Shown: piece after piece, positions 1 through 6,504 of the stretch | Layout of the letters: each line of letters begins with the position of its first letter | Numbering within the stretch: the stretch's first letter is position 1 | Assembly (NCBI GenBank): GCA_002387325.1 | Contig: DGIN01000103.1 | Location: 1 to 13,741, forward strand | Length of the DNA: 13,741 bases | Direction of reading: 5' to 3' | Source: Bacteroidales bacterium UBA4621 | Lineage (GTDB): Bacteria > Bacteroidota > Bacteroidia > Bacteroidales > Paludibacteraceae | The notes under the pieces: model-generated | What the model saw: the letters and a program-made list of their open reading frames with translations, nothing else | What the model was told of the DNA's origin: nothing | Databases searched by the model: none | Translations under genes and position numbers: made by a program

Positions 1-12
1 ATTTTTAACGAA

Positions 13-159
13 CTATTGATATAAAATAGCCATTAAAATTCTCCGTTCATTATCGCATAACCAAGCGTTAATTGTGCTTGTCTCCAAATATAGCCAAAAA
101 TTATTCAAAAATGCTCTTCTTTTTCTCCATTCATAACCGTTATTTGCCATTAAAAGCAT
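13..159 (-). CDS. Possible small ORF of 48 aa, unknown
   Basis: A short open frame reads leftward from ATG at 159 (an alternative ATG is at 150) to TAG at 15-13. The product would be basic near its N-terminus (W-R-K-R-R) and unusually rich in Trp and Leu, with a short hydrophobic stretch. No family is recognised and no clear ribosome binding site is seen. It begins about 33 bases after the permease stop, in the same direction, so it could be a last gene of that transcript. Against it, the region is AT-rich, uses AGA for Arg unlike the neighbouring genes, and a frame of this size can occur by chance. It could also be the remnant of a larger gene. On the same strand, TATATTTG at 92-85 fits a -7 box but has no well-spaced -33 element. 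Confidence 0.2.
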   Translation of the reverse strand: MLLMANNGYEWRKRRAFLNNFWLYLETSTINAWLCDNERRILMAILYQ

Positions 160-191
160 TATTCGGTCAGGTTTTTGCTTAATTTTCCCTA

Positions 192-1433
192 TTATTCAAA
201 GTGCATGACGCGGGCGGGTGAGATACGTGTTACGATAGCGGAGGGGGCAAGCATAATGAGCAGCGAGACGGCGATAGTACCGACATTGAGCAGCAGCCAC
301 CACCCCCACGGGAAGGCGATTGGCACATAATTGACATAATAGGTGGTGGATTCGAGAGGAAGCAGGTGGGTGAAATACTGAATAGCACACAATCCCAAAC
401 CGAGTATATTGCCCCACAAAACACCCTTGCCAATGAGCATCGCCGCCTCGGCAATGAATATAGAGCGTACAAAACGGTTGTTGGCACCGAGTGCTTTGAG
501 GACGCCGATGAGTTGAATACTATCAAGGATAAGAATTATCAGTCCGGAAATGATATTAAAGCCCGACACGCAGAGCATCAGGACAATAATCACCACGACA
601 TTCATATCCAAGAGGTCGAGCCACGAAAAGACCTGCGGGTTGAGTTGCCGGAGGGTCTGGACGTAGTAGAGATTATAGCCTTTGTCGTCCACATGGTTGA
701 CCGTGGCGAAATAGACATTGTCCGCCACCTCGTCCAAATGGCGGATATTATCCACCAATATTTCCACCCCCGAAACCTCGTTTTCCGTCCATCTGTTGAG
801 CCGGCGGACGACATCGAGATGACCAAGAACAAAGAGTTGGTCGAAGTCGCCGAAGCCCGTTTCATAGATACCGGAGATATGGAGTTTGCGTACACGGACG
901 GATTCGTCCACGAAATAACTGAGCAGGTCATCACCGACATGGAGCGATAGTTGGCGGGCTTGTAACCCGGAAATAATCACCTCGTTGGGTTGCGTAGGGA
1001 GCGCACCATCGCTGAGGTTGGCAGCGAAATAATCCCAGTAATCAGTACCTTTGAAGACAATTCCCGCAAACGCATCGTTGGTTTTGACGATACCCGGTTT
1101 TGAAGCAAAGGTATGGACGGATTTCACGTGCGGGAAAGCCCTCAAAGCGGTAAGCATAGAGTCGCTGATCGAAACGGGCTGCATCTCGTAGGTATTGTTG
1201 TTATCGAAGTTAACAATCTGAATATGCGAGCCGAAGCCCGCCACCTTGTCGGTGATAGTCTGCTTAAAACCTACCACGACACAGATAGTAATAATCATCA
1301 CCATCACGCTGATGATTATGCCCATCAATGCCACACGCACGGCAGGACGTGAAGAATCCACGCCGCTTTCTCTGTTGTTATTCTGAGAAAAATAAAGGCG
1401 TTTGGCTATCCATATTTCGGTTTTTAGTGGCAT
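192..1433 (-). CDS. LolC/LolE/FtsX-type ABC transporter permease
   Basis: Inner-membrane permease of the FtsX/MacB superfamily, closest in layout to LolC/LolE, which extract lipoproteins from the inner membrane in partnership with the ATPase LolD. The 413 residues show the family plan: a cytoplasmic N-terminus, TM1 at about 33-55, a large periplasmic domain at about 56-275, then TM2 (277-303), TM3 (324-350) and TM4 (375-398). The cytoplasmic segment I-G-V-L-K-A-L-G-A at 309-317 is the conserved coupling region that contacts the ATPase. The C-terminal I-S-P-A-R-V-M-H-F-E is also typical. Full length. The start at 1433 fits the usual N-terminus (family-like W-I-A-K-R-L at 8-13). No ATPase gene lies next to it, so it presumably uses a LolD encoded elsewhere. 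Only 24 bases separate it from a divergent gene. Membership of the superfamily is clear; the Lol role is inferred. Confidence 0.88.
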   Translation of the reverse strand: MPLKTEIWIAKRLYFSQNNNRESGVDSSRPAVRVALMGIIISVMVMIITICVVVGFKQTITDKVAGFGSHIQIVNFDNNNTYEMQPVSISDSMLTALRAFPHVKSVHTFASKPGIVKTNDAFAGIVFKGTDYWDYFAANLSDGALPTQPNEVIISGLQARQLSLHVGDDLLSYFVDESVRVRKLHISGIYETGFGDFDQLFVLGHLDVVRRLNRWTENEVSGVEILVDNIRHLDEVADNVYFATVNHVDDKGYNLYYVQTLRQLNPQVFSWLDLLDMNVVVIIVLMLCVSGFNIISGLIILILDSIQLIGVLKALGANNRFVRSIFIAEAAMLIGKGVLWGNILGLGLCAIQYFTHLLPLESTTYYVNYVPIAFPWGWWLLLNVGTIAVSLLIMLAPSAIVTRISPARVMHFE

Positions 1434-1457
1434 AGTTTTTGCTATGTAAAGTGCGGT

Positions 1458-1883
1458 ATGAAACGACTATTTATTTATACATTATTGATACTGATTACGC
1501 TGTACGCTATGGCGCAGTCGTCCGAAGCGGAACAGCCACAGCGCAAGCCCGAGGAGGTTGCCAAGAAGCAGACCGAGATGCTTGTGCGCGAACTGAGCAT
1601 TTGCGACAGCGCAAAGATAGAGACGCTCTACCGGCTTCATCTCAAATATGCGCGTATGCGTCAGGAGAGCAATACACGTACTGAGGACTTGAGCCGTTTG
1701 CAGCAGTTGTACGCTGAACTGGAACAGATACTGAGCAAGGAGCAGTACGAGCGGTTTATGAGCCACCAGTTGCAGGGTCCCCGCCGCCCGCAGACGCCTC
1801 TGGGACGGATGCCGAAGATGAGTACCTGCTCGATACCCACCCGACAGCCCATTGCAGAAGAGCGTACGCGAACAAGGCAGTAA
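1458..1883 (+). CDS. Small exported Spy-like helical protein
   Basis: A 141-residue protein with an N-terminal signal peptide: basic M-K-R, a hydrophobic core at about 4-18, and likely cleavage after A-M-A at 17-19, so it should be periplasmic. The mature part (about 30-100) is charged and predicted helical, with a pattern like the Spy/CpxP (LTXXQ) group and related small Bacteroidota proteins: E-M-L-V-R-E-L at 40-46, then a spaced L-S-K-E-Q-Y at 92-97. Spy-type proteins act as periplasmic chaperones or stress proteins; that role is inferred here by resemblance only. Residues 101-141 look unstructured (Pro, Arg and Thr rich) and are encoded opposite the end of the PAP2 gene. The upstream gap is 24 bases, so its promoter must lie within the 5' part of the divergent permease gene. 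It is the only plus-strand gene in the first 5.6 kb. Confidence 0.65.
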   Translation: MKRLFIYTLLILITLYAMAQSSEAEQPQRKPEEVAKKQTEMLVRELSICDSAKIETLYRLHLKYARMRQESNTRTEDLSRLQQLYAELEQILSKEQYERFMSHQLQGPRRPQTPLGRMPKMSTCSIPTRQPIAEERTRTRQ

Positions 1884-2430
1884 GCGTTCCGACCAGCAGT
1901 CCGCCGAGTATGTCCAACGGGTAATGCACCCCGAGATACATACGACTATAACAGTTAAGAGCCACCCAAAGCATCAATCCGCAGGTGGCTGTTTTGTTTT
2001 TATAAAGCAATGAAAAAAGAAGGGCACACGCCATGGTGTTGGCTGCATGGCTACTGACAAAACCATATATTCCACCCGTGTAGCCACGTACGATATGCAA
2101 CATTCCCGCAAGAGCGGGGTCGTGGGTAGGGCGTGGACGGCATACGGCGTGTTTGATAATGCCCGAGGAAATATAGTCCGCCCCACCTACCGCAAGGGCG
2201 AAAGCGATGATAATCAATGCACAATGGGCGATGCACAATGCACAATTGCTTTTGCCTGCTCTATATGGTTTTATGCCATAACGCCAAATGATAAGTCCGA
2301 GAAGCAAAGCATACAAAGGGAGCCACGTGGTACTCTTGGAGATATACCACATCAAGGTGTCCGCCCACGGGGCGTGGCAACCGTTGATGGCTACGAGCCA
2401 TTGTGCGTCCAATGTAATTAACTGCTCCAT
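1756..2430 (-). CDS. PAP2-family membrane phosphatase
   Basis: Integral membrane phosphatase of the PAP2 / type 2 phosphatidic acid phosphatase superfamily; members remove phosphate from lipid substrates such as phosphatidate, undecaprenyl-PP or phosphatidylglycerophosphate. The substrate cannot be told from sequence. With the start at 2430 it has 224 residues. The three signature motifs are present: K-x6-R-P at 93-101, a variant of PSGH as V-S-S-H at 125-128, and S-R-x5-H-x3-D at 162-173, supplying the catalytic histidines and aspartate. Several hydrophobic helices surround them. ATG 2430 is preferred because it follows the rsmE stop (2433) by 2 bases, suggesting translational coupling; an in-frame codon at 2463 would overlap rsmE by 31 bases. 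Two oddities: a Cys-rich stretch at about 62-72 derived from a short repeat, and a Ser/Gly-rich tail after about 200 lying antisense to the convergent gene. Confidence 0.88.
   Translation of the reverse strand: MEQLITLDAQWLVAINGCHAPWADTLMWYISKSTTWLPLYALLLGLIIWRYGIKPYRAGKSNCALCIAHCALIIIAFALAVGGADYISSGIIKHAVCRPRPTHDPALAGMLHIVRGYTGGIYGFVSSHAANTMACALLFSLLYKNKTATCGLMLWVALNCYSRMYLGVHYPLDILGGLLVGTLTALFAYALLQWAVGWVSSRYSSSASVPEASAGGGDPATGGS
2215..2248. repeat. ATGCACAATG short repeat lying inside PAP2
   Basis: Three near-copies of ATGCACAATG occur at 2217-2226, 2231-2240 and 2238-2247 (the last ending in T). They fall within the PAP2 gene and are read in frame on the minus strand as a Cys/Ala/Leu-rich stretch at about residues 62-72. 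The pattern resembles the short intergenic repeats seen elsewhere in the window, but here it is translated. Confidence 0.7.
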
Positions 2431-2432
2431 TC

Positions 2433-3146
2433 TTATTCGTTCAACAAAACAGCGGTGTGGCAAGCGACCACACCGGCGGTCTCCGTGCGGAGACGGGAGT
2501 TACCAAGACTGACGGGACGGAAGCCCTGAGCGAGAGCGGTTTGTACCTCCTGCACGGAGAAGTCTCCCTCAGGACCTATCAGCACCAGCACGTCATGCCC
2601 GCGAACAACAAGGTCTTTGAGGAACCGTTTGTCTTCTTTGTAGCAATGGGCTATAAACTTGTCGGTTTCAGAGTACCTGTTGTGCGCATACTCCCGCATA
2701 AACGCTGCGTAATCAGTCAGCGGGTGCAACACAGGCAGATAGGGTGTAAGCGATTGTTTAGCCGCCGAAAGAATAATCTTTTCCAGACGATCAGTGCGCA
2801 GGGTCTTGCGCTCGGAGAAACGGCAAAGGAGGGGTGTTATCTCATCGATACCTATCTCGGTACATTTCTCCACCATCCATTCGAGCCGCTCCACGTTCTT
2901 TGTCGGTGCGATGGCGATATGTAGGTGGAAGGGGTGCGATTTCTGTTGCTGTTCCTGACTGATAATCTCAAACCCGCAATGCTTGGGATGCGGGTTGGTG
3001 ATACGTGCGGTATAGGTAGTACCACGCCCATCGGTAAGCAGAATGGTGTCGCCACGATCGTAGCGCAGGACACGCACGCAATGCCCCGACTCCTCCTCGG
3101 AGAGGCAATGCGATGTGGCTATATCGGGAGTATAGAAGAGATACAT
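2433..3146 (-). CDS. rsmE: 16S rRNA m3U1498 methyltransferase RsmE
   Basis: SPOUT-class methyltransferase that N3-methylates U1498 of 16S rRNA in the 30S subunit, using S-adenosylmethionine. The 237 residues show an N-terminal PUA-like RNA-binding part (about 1-70, with H-C-V-R-V-L-R at 22-28 and G-D-T-I-L-L-T-D-G at 32-40), then the knotted catalytic domain: K-N-V-E-R-L-E-W at 83-90, V-E-K-C-T-E-I-G at 92-99, G-P-E-G-D-F-S at 191-197 and S-L-G-N-S-R-L-R-T-E-T-A-G at 213-225. The last two build the trefoil knot that holds the cofactor. Length is typical. An in-frame TTG sits one codon upstream (3149), but ATG at 3146 is the sensible start. It follows prfA by 53 bases and is followed at once by PAP2, so it is probably an internal gene of the ffh operon. 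Confidence 0.95.
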   Translation of the reverse strand: MYLFYTPDIATSHCLSEEESGHCVRVLRYDRGDTILLTDGRGTTYTARITNPHPKHCGFEIISQEQQQKSHPFHLHIAIAPTKNVERLEWMVEKCTEIGIDEITPLLCRFSERKTLRTDRLEKIILSAAKQSLTPYLPVLHPLTDYAAFMREYAHNRYSETDKFIAHCYKEDKRFLKDLVVRGHDVLVLIGPEGDFSVQEVQTALAQGFRPVSLGNSRLRTETAGVVACHTAVLLNE

Positions 3147-3152
3147 CAAGCA

Positions 3153-3184
3153 ATTTGTAAATTTGTAAATGTGTAAATGTATAA
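3153..3184. repeat. Tandem octamer array (ATTTGTAA) between prfA and rsmE
   Basis: Four 8-bp units follow each other exactly: ATTTGTAA at 3153-3160 and 3161-3168, ATGTGTAA at 3169-3176 and ATGTATAA at 3177-3184. They fill most of the 53-base gap between prfA and rsmE. TTTGTAA and the following TTACAAA (3186-3192) could pair, so the RNA may form an AT-rich hairpin. The same octamer recurs in tandem at 13323-13346. Confidence 0.75.
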
Positions 3185-3199
3185 ATTACAAACAGGATG

Positions 3200-4300
3200 C
3201 TACAACTCGGTTTCTTTCAAGCGCTCGGCGTTTTCGGCCACTTGGAGGGCGTCGATAACACCTTGGATATCGCCGTCCATAAAGGCTTGGAGGTTATAGA
3301 CCGTGTAGCCGATGCGGTGGTCTGTGATACGTCCTTGCGGGTAGTTGTATGTGCGTATTTTGGCAGAGCGGTCGCCCGTGGAGACCATAGTCTTGCGGCG
3401 GGCTGCAATGTCGTCGATGTATTTCTGGTGTTCCTTGTCGTAGATTTGCGTGCGGAGACGTGCGAGTGCGCGTTCCTTGTTCTTGGGCTGGTCGCGGGTC
3501 TCGGTACACTCGATGAGTATTTCCTGCACCTCGCCGGTATTGGGGTTTTTCCAGTTGTAGCGCAAACGCACCCCCGACTCGACCTTGTTCACATTCTGCC
3601 CGCCGGCACCTCCCGAGCGGAAGGTTTCCCATTTGATTTCACCCTCGTTGATATGCACCTCGAATTCATCCGCTTCGGGGAGGACAGCCACCGTAGCGGC
3701 GGAGGTATGGACACGTCCCTGTGTCTCAGTGGCAGGCACACGCTGCACGCGATGTACCCCGCTCTCATACTTGAGCGTGCCATAGACATTCTGCCCCGTA
3801 ACGTTGAAGATAATCTCTTTGTAGCCGCCGACTGCGCCCTCGGAGAAAGAAGAGACGGTATATTTGAAGCCGTGTAGTTCGAAATACTTGGTGTACATAC
3901 GGAATAGGTCGCCCGCAAAGAGGGCAGCCTCATCTCCGCCCGTGCCCCCACGTATCTCCATCACGACGTTCTTGCCGTCCTCGGGGTCTTGGGGGAGAAG
4001 CATCAGTTTGACCTCCTCTTCGAGGGCGGGTATCTGCGGTTCGAGGGTATCTATCTCGGCACGCGCCATCTCTTTGAGTTCCGGGTCAGATTCGTTGAAA
4101 AAGAGTTGCTTTGCCTCGTTGAGGTCGGCAACGGCTTTCTTGTATTTCTCTGCAGAAGTGAGGACACGTTCCAAGTCGTGGTATTCCCTGTTGAGACGTA
4201 CATAACGTGCCTGATCGGCAATGACTGCAGGGTCTGTAATGAGCAGGCTTACTTCGTGGAATTTCGCCTCCAATCCCTCTATTTTGTTCAAGATATCCAT
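3200..4300 (-). CDS. prfA: Peptide chain release factor 1 (RF1)
   Basis: Class I release factor that recognises UAA and UAG in the ribosomal A site and triggers peptide release. The 366 residues are of normal length. The codon-recognition P-A-T motif of RF1 (PxT class, as opposed to the SPF of RF2) is at 189-191, and the catalytic G-G-Q motif is at 233-235 in the context S-G-G-A-G-G-Q-N-V-N-K. The conserved block R-D-Q-P-K-N-K-E-R-A-L and the M-D-G-D-I-Q segment near the C-terminus match Bacteroidota RF1. The ATG (4300-4298) shares one base with the ffh stop (4302-4300) as TAATG, so translation is probably coupled and the start is firm. The Q of GGQ is the site methylated by PrmC in characterised bacteria. 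Confidence 0.97.
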   Translation of the reverse strand: MDILNKIEGLEAKFHEVSLLITDPAVIADQARYVRLNREYHDLERVLTSAEKYKKAVADLNEAKQLFFNESDPELKEMARAEIDTLEPQIPALEEEVKLMLLPQDPEDGKNVVMEIRGGTGGDEAALFAGDLFRMYTKYFELHGFKYTVSSFSEGAVGGYKEIIFNVTGQNVYGTLKYESGVHRVQRVPATETQGRVHTSAATVAVLPEADEFEVHINEGEIKWETFRSGGAGGQNVNKVESGVRLRYNWKNPNTGEVQEILIECTETRDQPKNKERALARLRTQIYDKEHQKYIDDIAARRKTMVSTGDRSAKIRTYNYPQGRITDHRIGYTVYNLQAFMDGDIQGVIDALQVAENAERLKETEL

Positions 4301-5598
4301 TATCTACGGCGCATTTGCTGTACTTTGCGCATCATTTTGTTAGTCTGGTCGAACTGTTTGAGGAAACGGTTGACCTCCACGATGGTTGTGCCTGAGCCTT
4401 TGGCGATACGCTCTTTGCGTGAGCCGTTGAGGAGGGCGGGGTTTGAGCGTTCTGCGGGTGTCATAGACGAGATGATTGCCTCGATGGGCTTAAAAGCATC
4501 GTCGGAGACCTCTACGCCTTTGAGTGCCTTGTCCATACCGGGAATCATCCCCATCAGGTCTTTCATCGAGCCCATTTTCTTTATCTGGTTGAGTTGGGCA
4601 AGGAAATCATTGAAATCAAACCGGTTCTGGGCGATACGTTTGCTGATACGGCGTGCTTCCTCCTCGTTGTACTGTTCCTGGGCACGTTCCACGAGGCTGA
4701 CCACATCACCCATACCGAGTATACGGTCCGCCATACGTGCGGGGTGGAACACATCGAGTGCGTCCATTTTCTCGCCCGTACCGATAAATTTGATTGGTTT
4801 GTTGACCACCGAGCGGATAGAGAGGGCAGCACCACCGCGGGCGTCGCCGTCGAGTTTGGTCAGCACAACGCCGTCGAAATCAATGCGGTCGTTGAACGTT
4901 TTGGCGGTATTGACAGCATCCTGCCCCGTCATTGCATCGACCACAAAGAGCGTTTCGGAGGGCTGTACAGCCTGTTTTATAGCCGCTATCTCCTGCATCA
5001 TCTGCTCATCGACAGCGAGACGACCGGCGGTATCGACAATGACTACATCGTAGCCGTACTTGCGTGCCTCAGCAATGGCGTTCTGCGCTTTGCGGACGGG
5101 GTTGGTCTCCGTTTCCTCGGTATAGACCTTGGCATTGATTTGCTCACCGAGGACGCGCAACTGCTCGATAGCGGCAGGCCGATAGACATCGCACGCCGCC
5201 AACATTACCCTTTTGCCTTTCTTGGTTTGGAGATAGTTCGCCAATTTTGCAGCGAAAGTGGTTTTACCCGAACCTTGGAGCCCCGACATCAGGATGACAG
5301 CGGGTGTCCCTTTGAGGTTGATGTCGGCGGCTTCGCCACCCATCAACGCAGCCAGTTCGTCATGGGTAATCTTGACCATCAATTGCCCCGGACGGACGGC
5401 AGTGATAACGTTCTGTCCGAGTGCTTTTTCCTTGACTTGGTCGGTAAAGTGTTTCGCCGTCTTGTAGTTGACATCGGCTTCGAGCAGTGCTTTGCGGATG
5501 TCCTTGACGGTTTCTGCGATATTGATTTCGGTAATACGTCCTTCTCCCTTCAATATTTTGAAGGAACGCTCCAATCGTTCACTAAGATTATCAAACAT
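4300..5598 (-). CDS. ffh: Signal recognition particle GTPase Ffh (SRP54)
   Basis: Protein subunit of the signal recognition particle. It binds hydrophobic signal sequences on nascent chains together with 4.5S RNA and delivers ribosomes to FtsY at the membrane. Domains in order over 432 residues: N-terminal helical bundle (about 1-85); G domain with P-loop G-L-Q-G-S-G-K-T-T at 106-114, D-V-Y-R-P-A-A at 137-143, D-T-A-G-R at 189-193 and T-K-L-D-G-D-A-R-G-G at 247-256; and a Met-rich M domain (about 325-432) with S-R-K-E-R-I-A-K-G-S-G at 393-403, the SRP RNA-binding and signal-groove region. The protein ends in basic residues. Length and motifs are normal. It is the first gene of the minus-strand operon, with a promoter directly upstream. 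No 4.5S RNA gene was recognised in the window. Confidence 0.97.
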   Translation of the reverse strand: MFDNLSERLERSFKILKGEGRITEINIAETVKDIRKALLEADVNYKTAKHFTDQVKEKALGQNVITAVRPGQLMVKITHDELAALMGGEAADINLKGTPAVILMSGLQGSGKTTFAAKLANYLQTKKGKRVMLAACDVYRPAAIEQLRVLGEQINAKVYTEETETNPVRKAQNAIAEARKYGYDVVIVDTAGRLAVDEQMMQEIAAIKQAVQPSETLFVVDAMTGQDAVNTAKTFNDRIDFDGVVLTKLDGDARGGAALSIRSVVNKPIKFIGTGEKMDALDVFHPARMADRILGMGDVVSLVERAQEQYNEEEARRISKRIAQNRFDFNDFLAQLNQIKKMGSMKDLMGMIPGMDKALKGVEVSDDAFKPIEAIISSMTPAERSNPALLNGSRKERIAKGSGTTIVEVNRFLKQFDQTNKMMRKVQQMRRR

Positions 5599-5623
5599 AT
5601 TGCAATAGTTACATTTAAGGGCG

Positions 5624-5655
5624 CAAAGTTACAAAAAAAAACGCAGATATGCAAT
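5624..5655 (-). promoter_or_regulatory. Bacteroidota-type promoter of the ffh operon
   Basis: On the minus strand, TAACTTTG at 5631-5624 matches the Bacteroidota -7 consensus TAnnTTTG exactly. ATTG at 5655-5652 serves as the -33 element (consensus TTTG), with a 20-base spacer, which is the usual distance. Transcription would start near 5618, giving a leader of about 20 bases before the ffh ATG at 5598. The -33 element overlaps the edge of the heptamer repeat array. Confidence 0.65.
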
Positions 5656-5680
5656 TAACAATTAACAATTAACAATTAAT
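5653..5680. repeat. Tandem heptamer array AATTAAC x4
   Basis: Four consecutive 7-bp units, three AATTAAC and a final AATTAAT, occupy 5653-5680 in the divergent gap between ffh and the acyltransferase. The array is bounded on both sides by the same hexamer ATATGC (5647-5652 and 5679-5684, the second overlapping the last unit). It abuts the -33 element of the ffh promoter. Confidence 0.8.
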
Positions 5681-5697
5681 ATGCAGGGATGGTCTGT

Positions 5698-5727
5698 AGT
5701 TTTCGTTTTTGCAGTTTTCGTTTTCGG
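5698..5727. repeat. Tandem 15-bp direct repeat
   Basis: Two adjacent 15-bp copies, AGTTTTCGTTTTTGC (5698-5712) and AGTTTTCGTTTTCGG (5713-5727), differ only in the last three bases. They lie in the divergent intergenic region, upstream of both promoters. No function is apparent. Confidence 0.7.
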
Positions 5728-5730
5728 GTG

Positions 5731-5738
5731 CAAAGGTA
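5731..5738 (-). promoter_or_regulatory. Isolated -7 box pointing toward ffh
   Basis: TACCTTTG on the minus strand is an exact TAnnTTTG match about 130 bases upstream of ffh. TTG elements upstream lie 14 and 25 bases away, not at the usual 19-21, so this could be a weaker second ffh promoter or a chance match. Confidence 0.25.
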
Positions 5739-5810
5739 CGGTATATTCGGTGCAACCCGGTTGCAAGTCATACAAAAAACATTCTTCCCTACTCTATTTT
5801 TCCGCTTTTC

Positions 5811-5841
5811 TTGCACAGGCGGTCAAAAAGCAGTATCTTTG
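5811..5841 (+). promoter_or_regulatory. Promoter of the acyltransferase-mnmA operon
   Basis: TATCTTTG at 5834-5841 matches the TAnnTTTG -7 consensus exactly, and TTG at 5811-5813 lies 20 bases upstream as the -33 element. Transcription would start near 5848, only about 9 bases before the ATG at 5857. This argues against translation starting at the in-frame ATG at 5689. Confidence 0.65.
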
Positions 5842-5856
5842 CAACCAAATACAGAA

Positions 5857-6501
5857 ATGAACCGCTACACTTTTGCCCACATAATGCGCCGCCTGCTCCA
5901 CATCCATTATGATGTACACTTATCGGGTATGGAACATATGCTTGACGGTCGGGTACACCTTGTTCTTCCCAATCACACCGCCTATATAGATCCTATTCTT
6001 CTGTTTGCGGAATGCGGTGATTTGCCGCTATGCCCGATGTCTGACGAGCGATTTTTCCGCAATCCGCTTTTCCGGCATATTCTGGCGATGGCAGACGCAG
6101 TACCTGTACCGGACTTGGAAAAGACGCCCCACCGTGCGGAGGGAGTTGCTATTGCAAGCGGACTGAGCCGTGTGGCTATTGACTCTCTGGCAGCAGGCAA
6201 GGAGATGGTGTTTTATCCTTCTGGGCATGTAAAGACAGTGGACAGCGAGGTTATCGGCAACCGGCGTATGGCGTACGAAGTGTGCAGGGAATTGCCTGCG
6301 GGCGTGGAAGTGATAATGGTACGTATGCGCGGCTTGGAACAGAGCCTCTGGAGCAAACTGCATCCCAAACGCTTCTGCTTCCGCCGCAATGTGTACATTC
6401 ATTTCGAGCCAATGACGGCAATGCTCTGCGAATGGGCTTCCACCCTATCCCGCCGAGAATTTAACAAGCGATTAGAAGACTGGTACAATCAACCGATGTA
6501 A
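5857..6501 (+). CDS. PlsC-like lysophospholipid acyltransferase
   Basis: Member of the PlsC / glycerolipid acyltransferase superfamily, which transfers acyl groups to 1-acyl-glycerol-3-phosphate or related acceptors at the membrane. With the chosen start it has 214 residues. The catalytic H-x4-D motif is at 40-45 (N-H-T-A-Y-I-D). The substrate-binding motif, usually a P-E-G-T form, is replaced by F-Y-P-S-G-H at 119-124, which lacks the Glu and places this in a divergent subgroup. The frame is open back to an ATG at 5689, but that extension runs through a promoter and a direct repeat and its residues do not resemble the family, so ATG 5857 is preferred; ATG 5884 is an alternative. The stop is 3 bases before mnmA, so the two are co-transcribed. 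The exact acceptor is unknown. Confidence 0.82.
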   Translation: MNRYTFAHIMRRLLHIHYDVHLSGMEHMLDGRVHLVLPNHTAYIDPILLFAECGDLPLCPMSDERFFRNPLFRHILAMADAVPVPDLEKTPHRAEGVAIASGLSRVAIDSLAAGKEMVFYPSGHVKTVDSEVIGNRRMAYEVCRELPAGVEVIMVRMRGLEQSLWSKLHPKRFCFRRNVYIHFEPMTAMLCEWASTLSRREFNKRLEDWYNQPM

Positions 6502-6504
6502 ACA

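Noticed and set aside
366..950. A 194-codon plus-strand ORF opposite the FtsX-type permease
   Set aside because: Composition is that of a reverse-complement shadow (rich in His, Asp and Glu); the opposite strand encodes a clear membrane protein.
2431..2463. Earlier in-frame start for PAP2 overlapping rsmE
   Set aside because: ATG 2430 lies 2 bases after the rsmE stop and gives a normal PAP2 N-terminus; the extra 11 residues add nothing recognisable.
3147..3149. TTG start one codon before the rsmE ATG
   Set aside because: The adjacent ATG at 3146 is a better start and gives the usual N-terminus.
3989..5658. Two long plus-strand ORFs of 354 codons each (3989-5053 and 4594-5658) opposite ffh and prfA
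   Set aside because: They are antisense to strongly conserved genes, have no family-like composition or domains, and are explained by the codon bias of the real genes.
5689..5856. N-terminal extension of the acyltransferase to ATG 5689
   Set aside because: The extension crosses a 15-bp repeat and the well-formed promoter at 5811-5841, and its residues do not resemble the family.
5599..5856. 4.5S SRP RNA gene next to ffh
   Set aside because: No GC-rich hairpin with the conserved GGAA tetraloop region is visible; the gap is AT-rich with promoters and short repeats.
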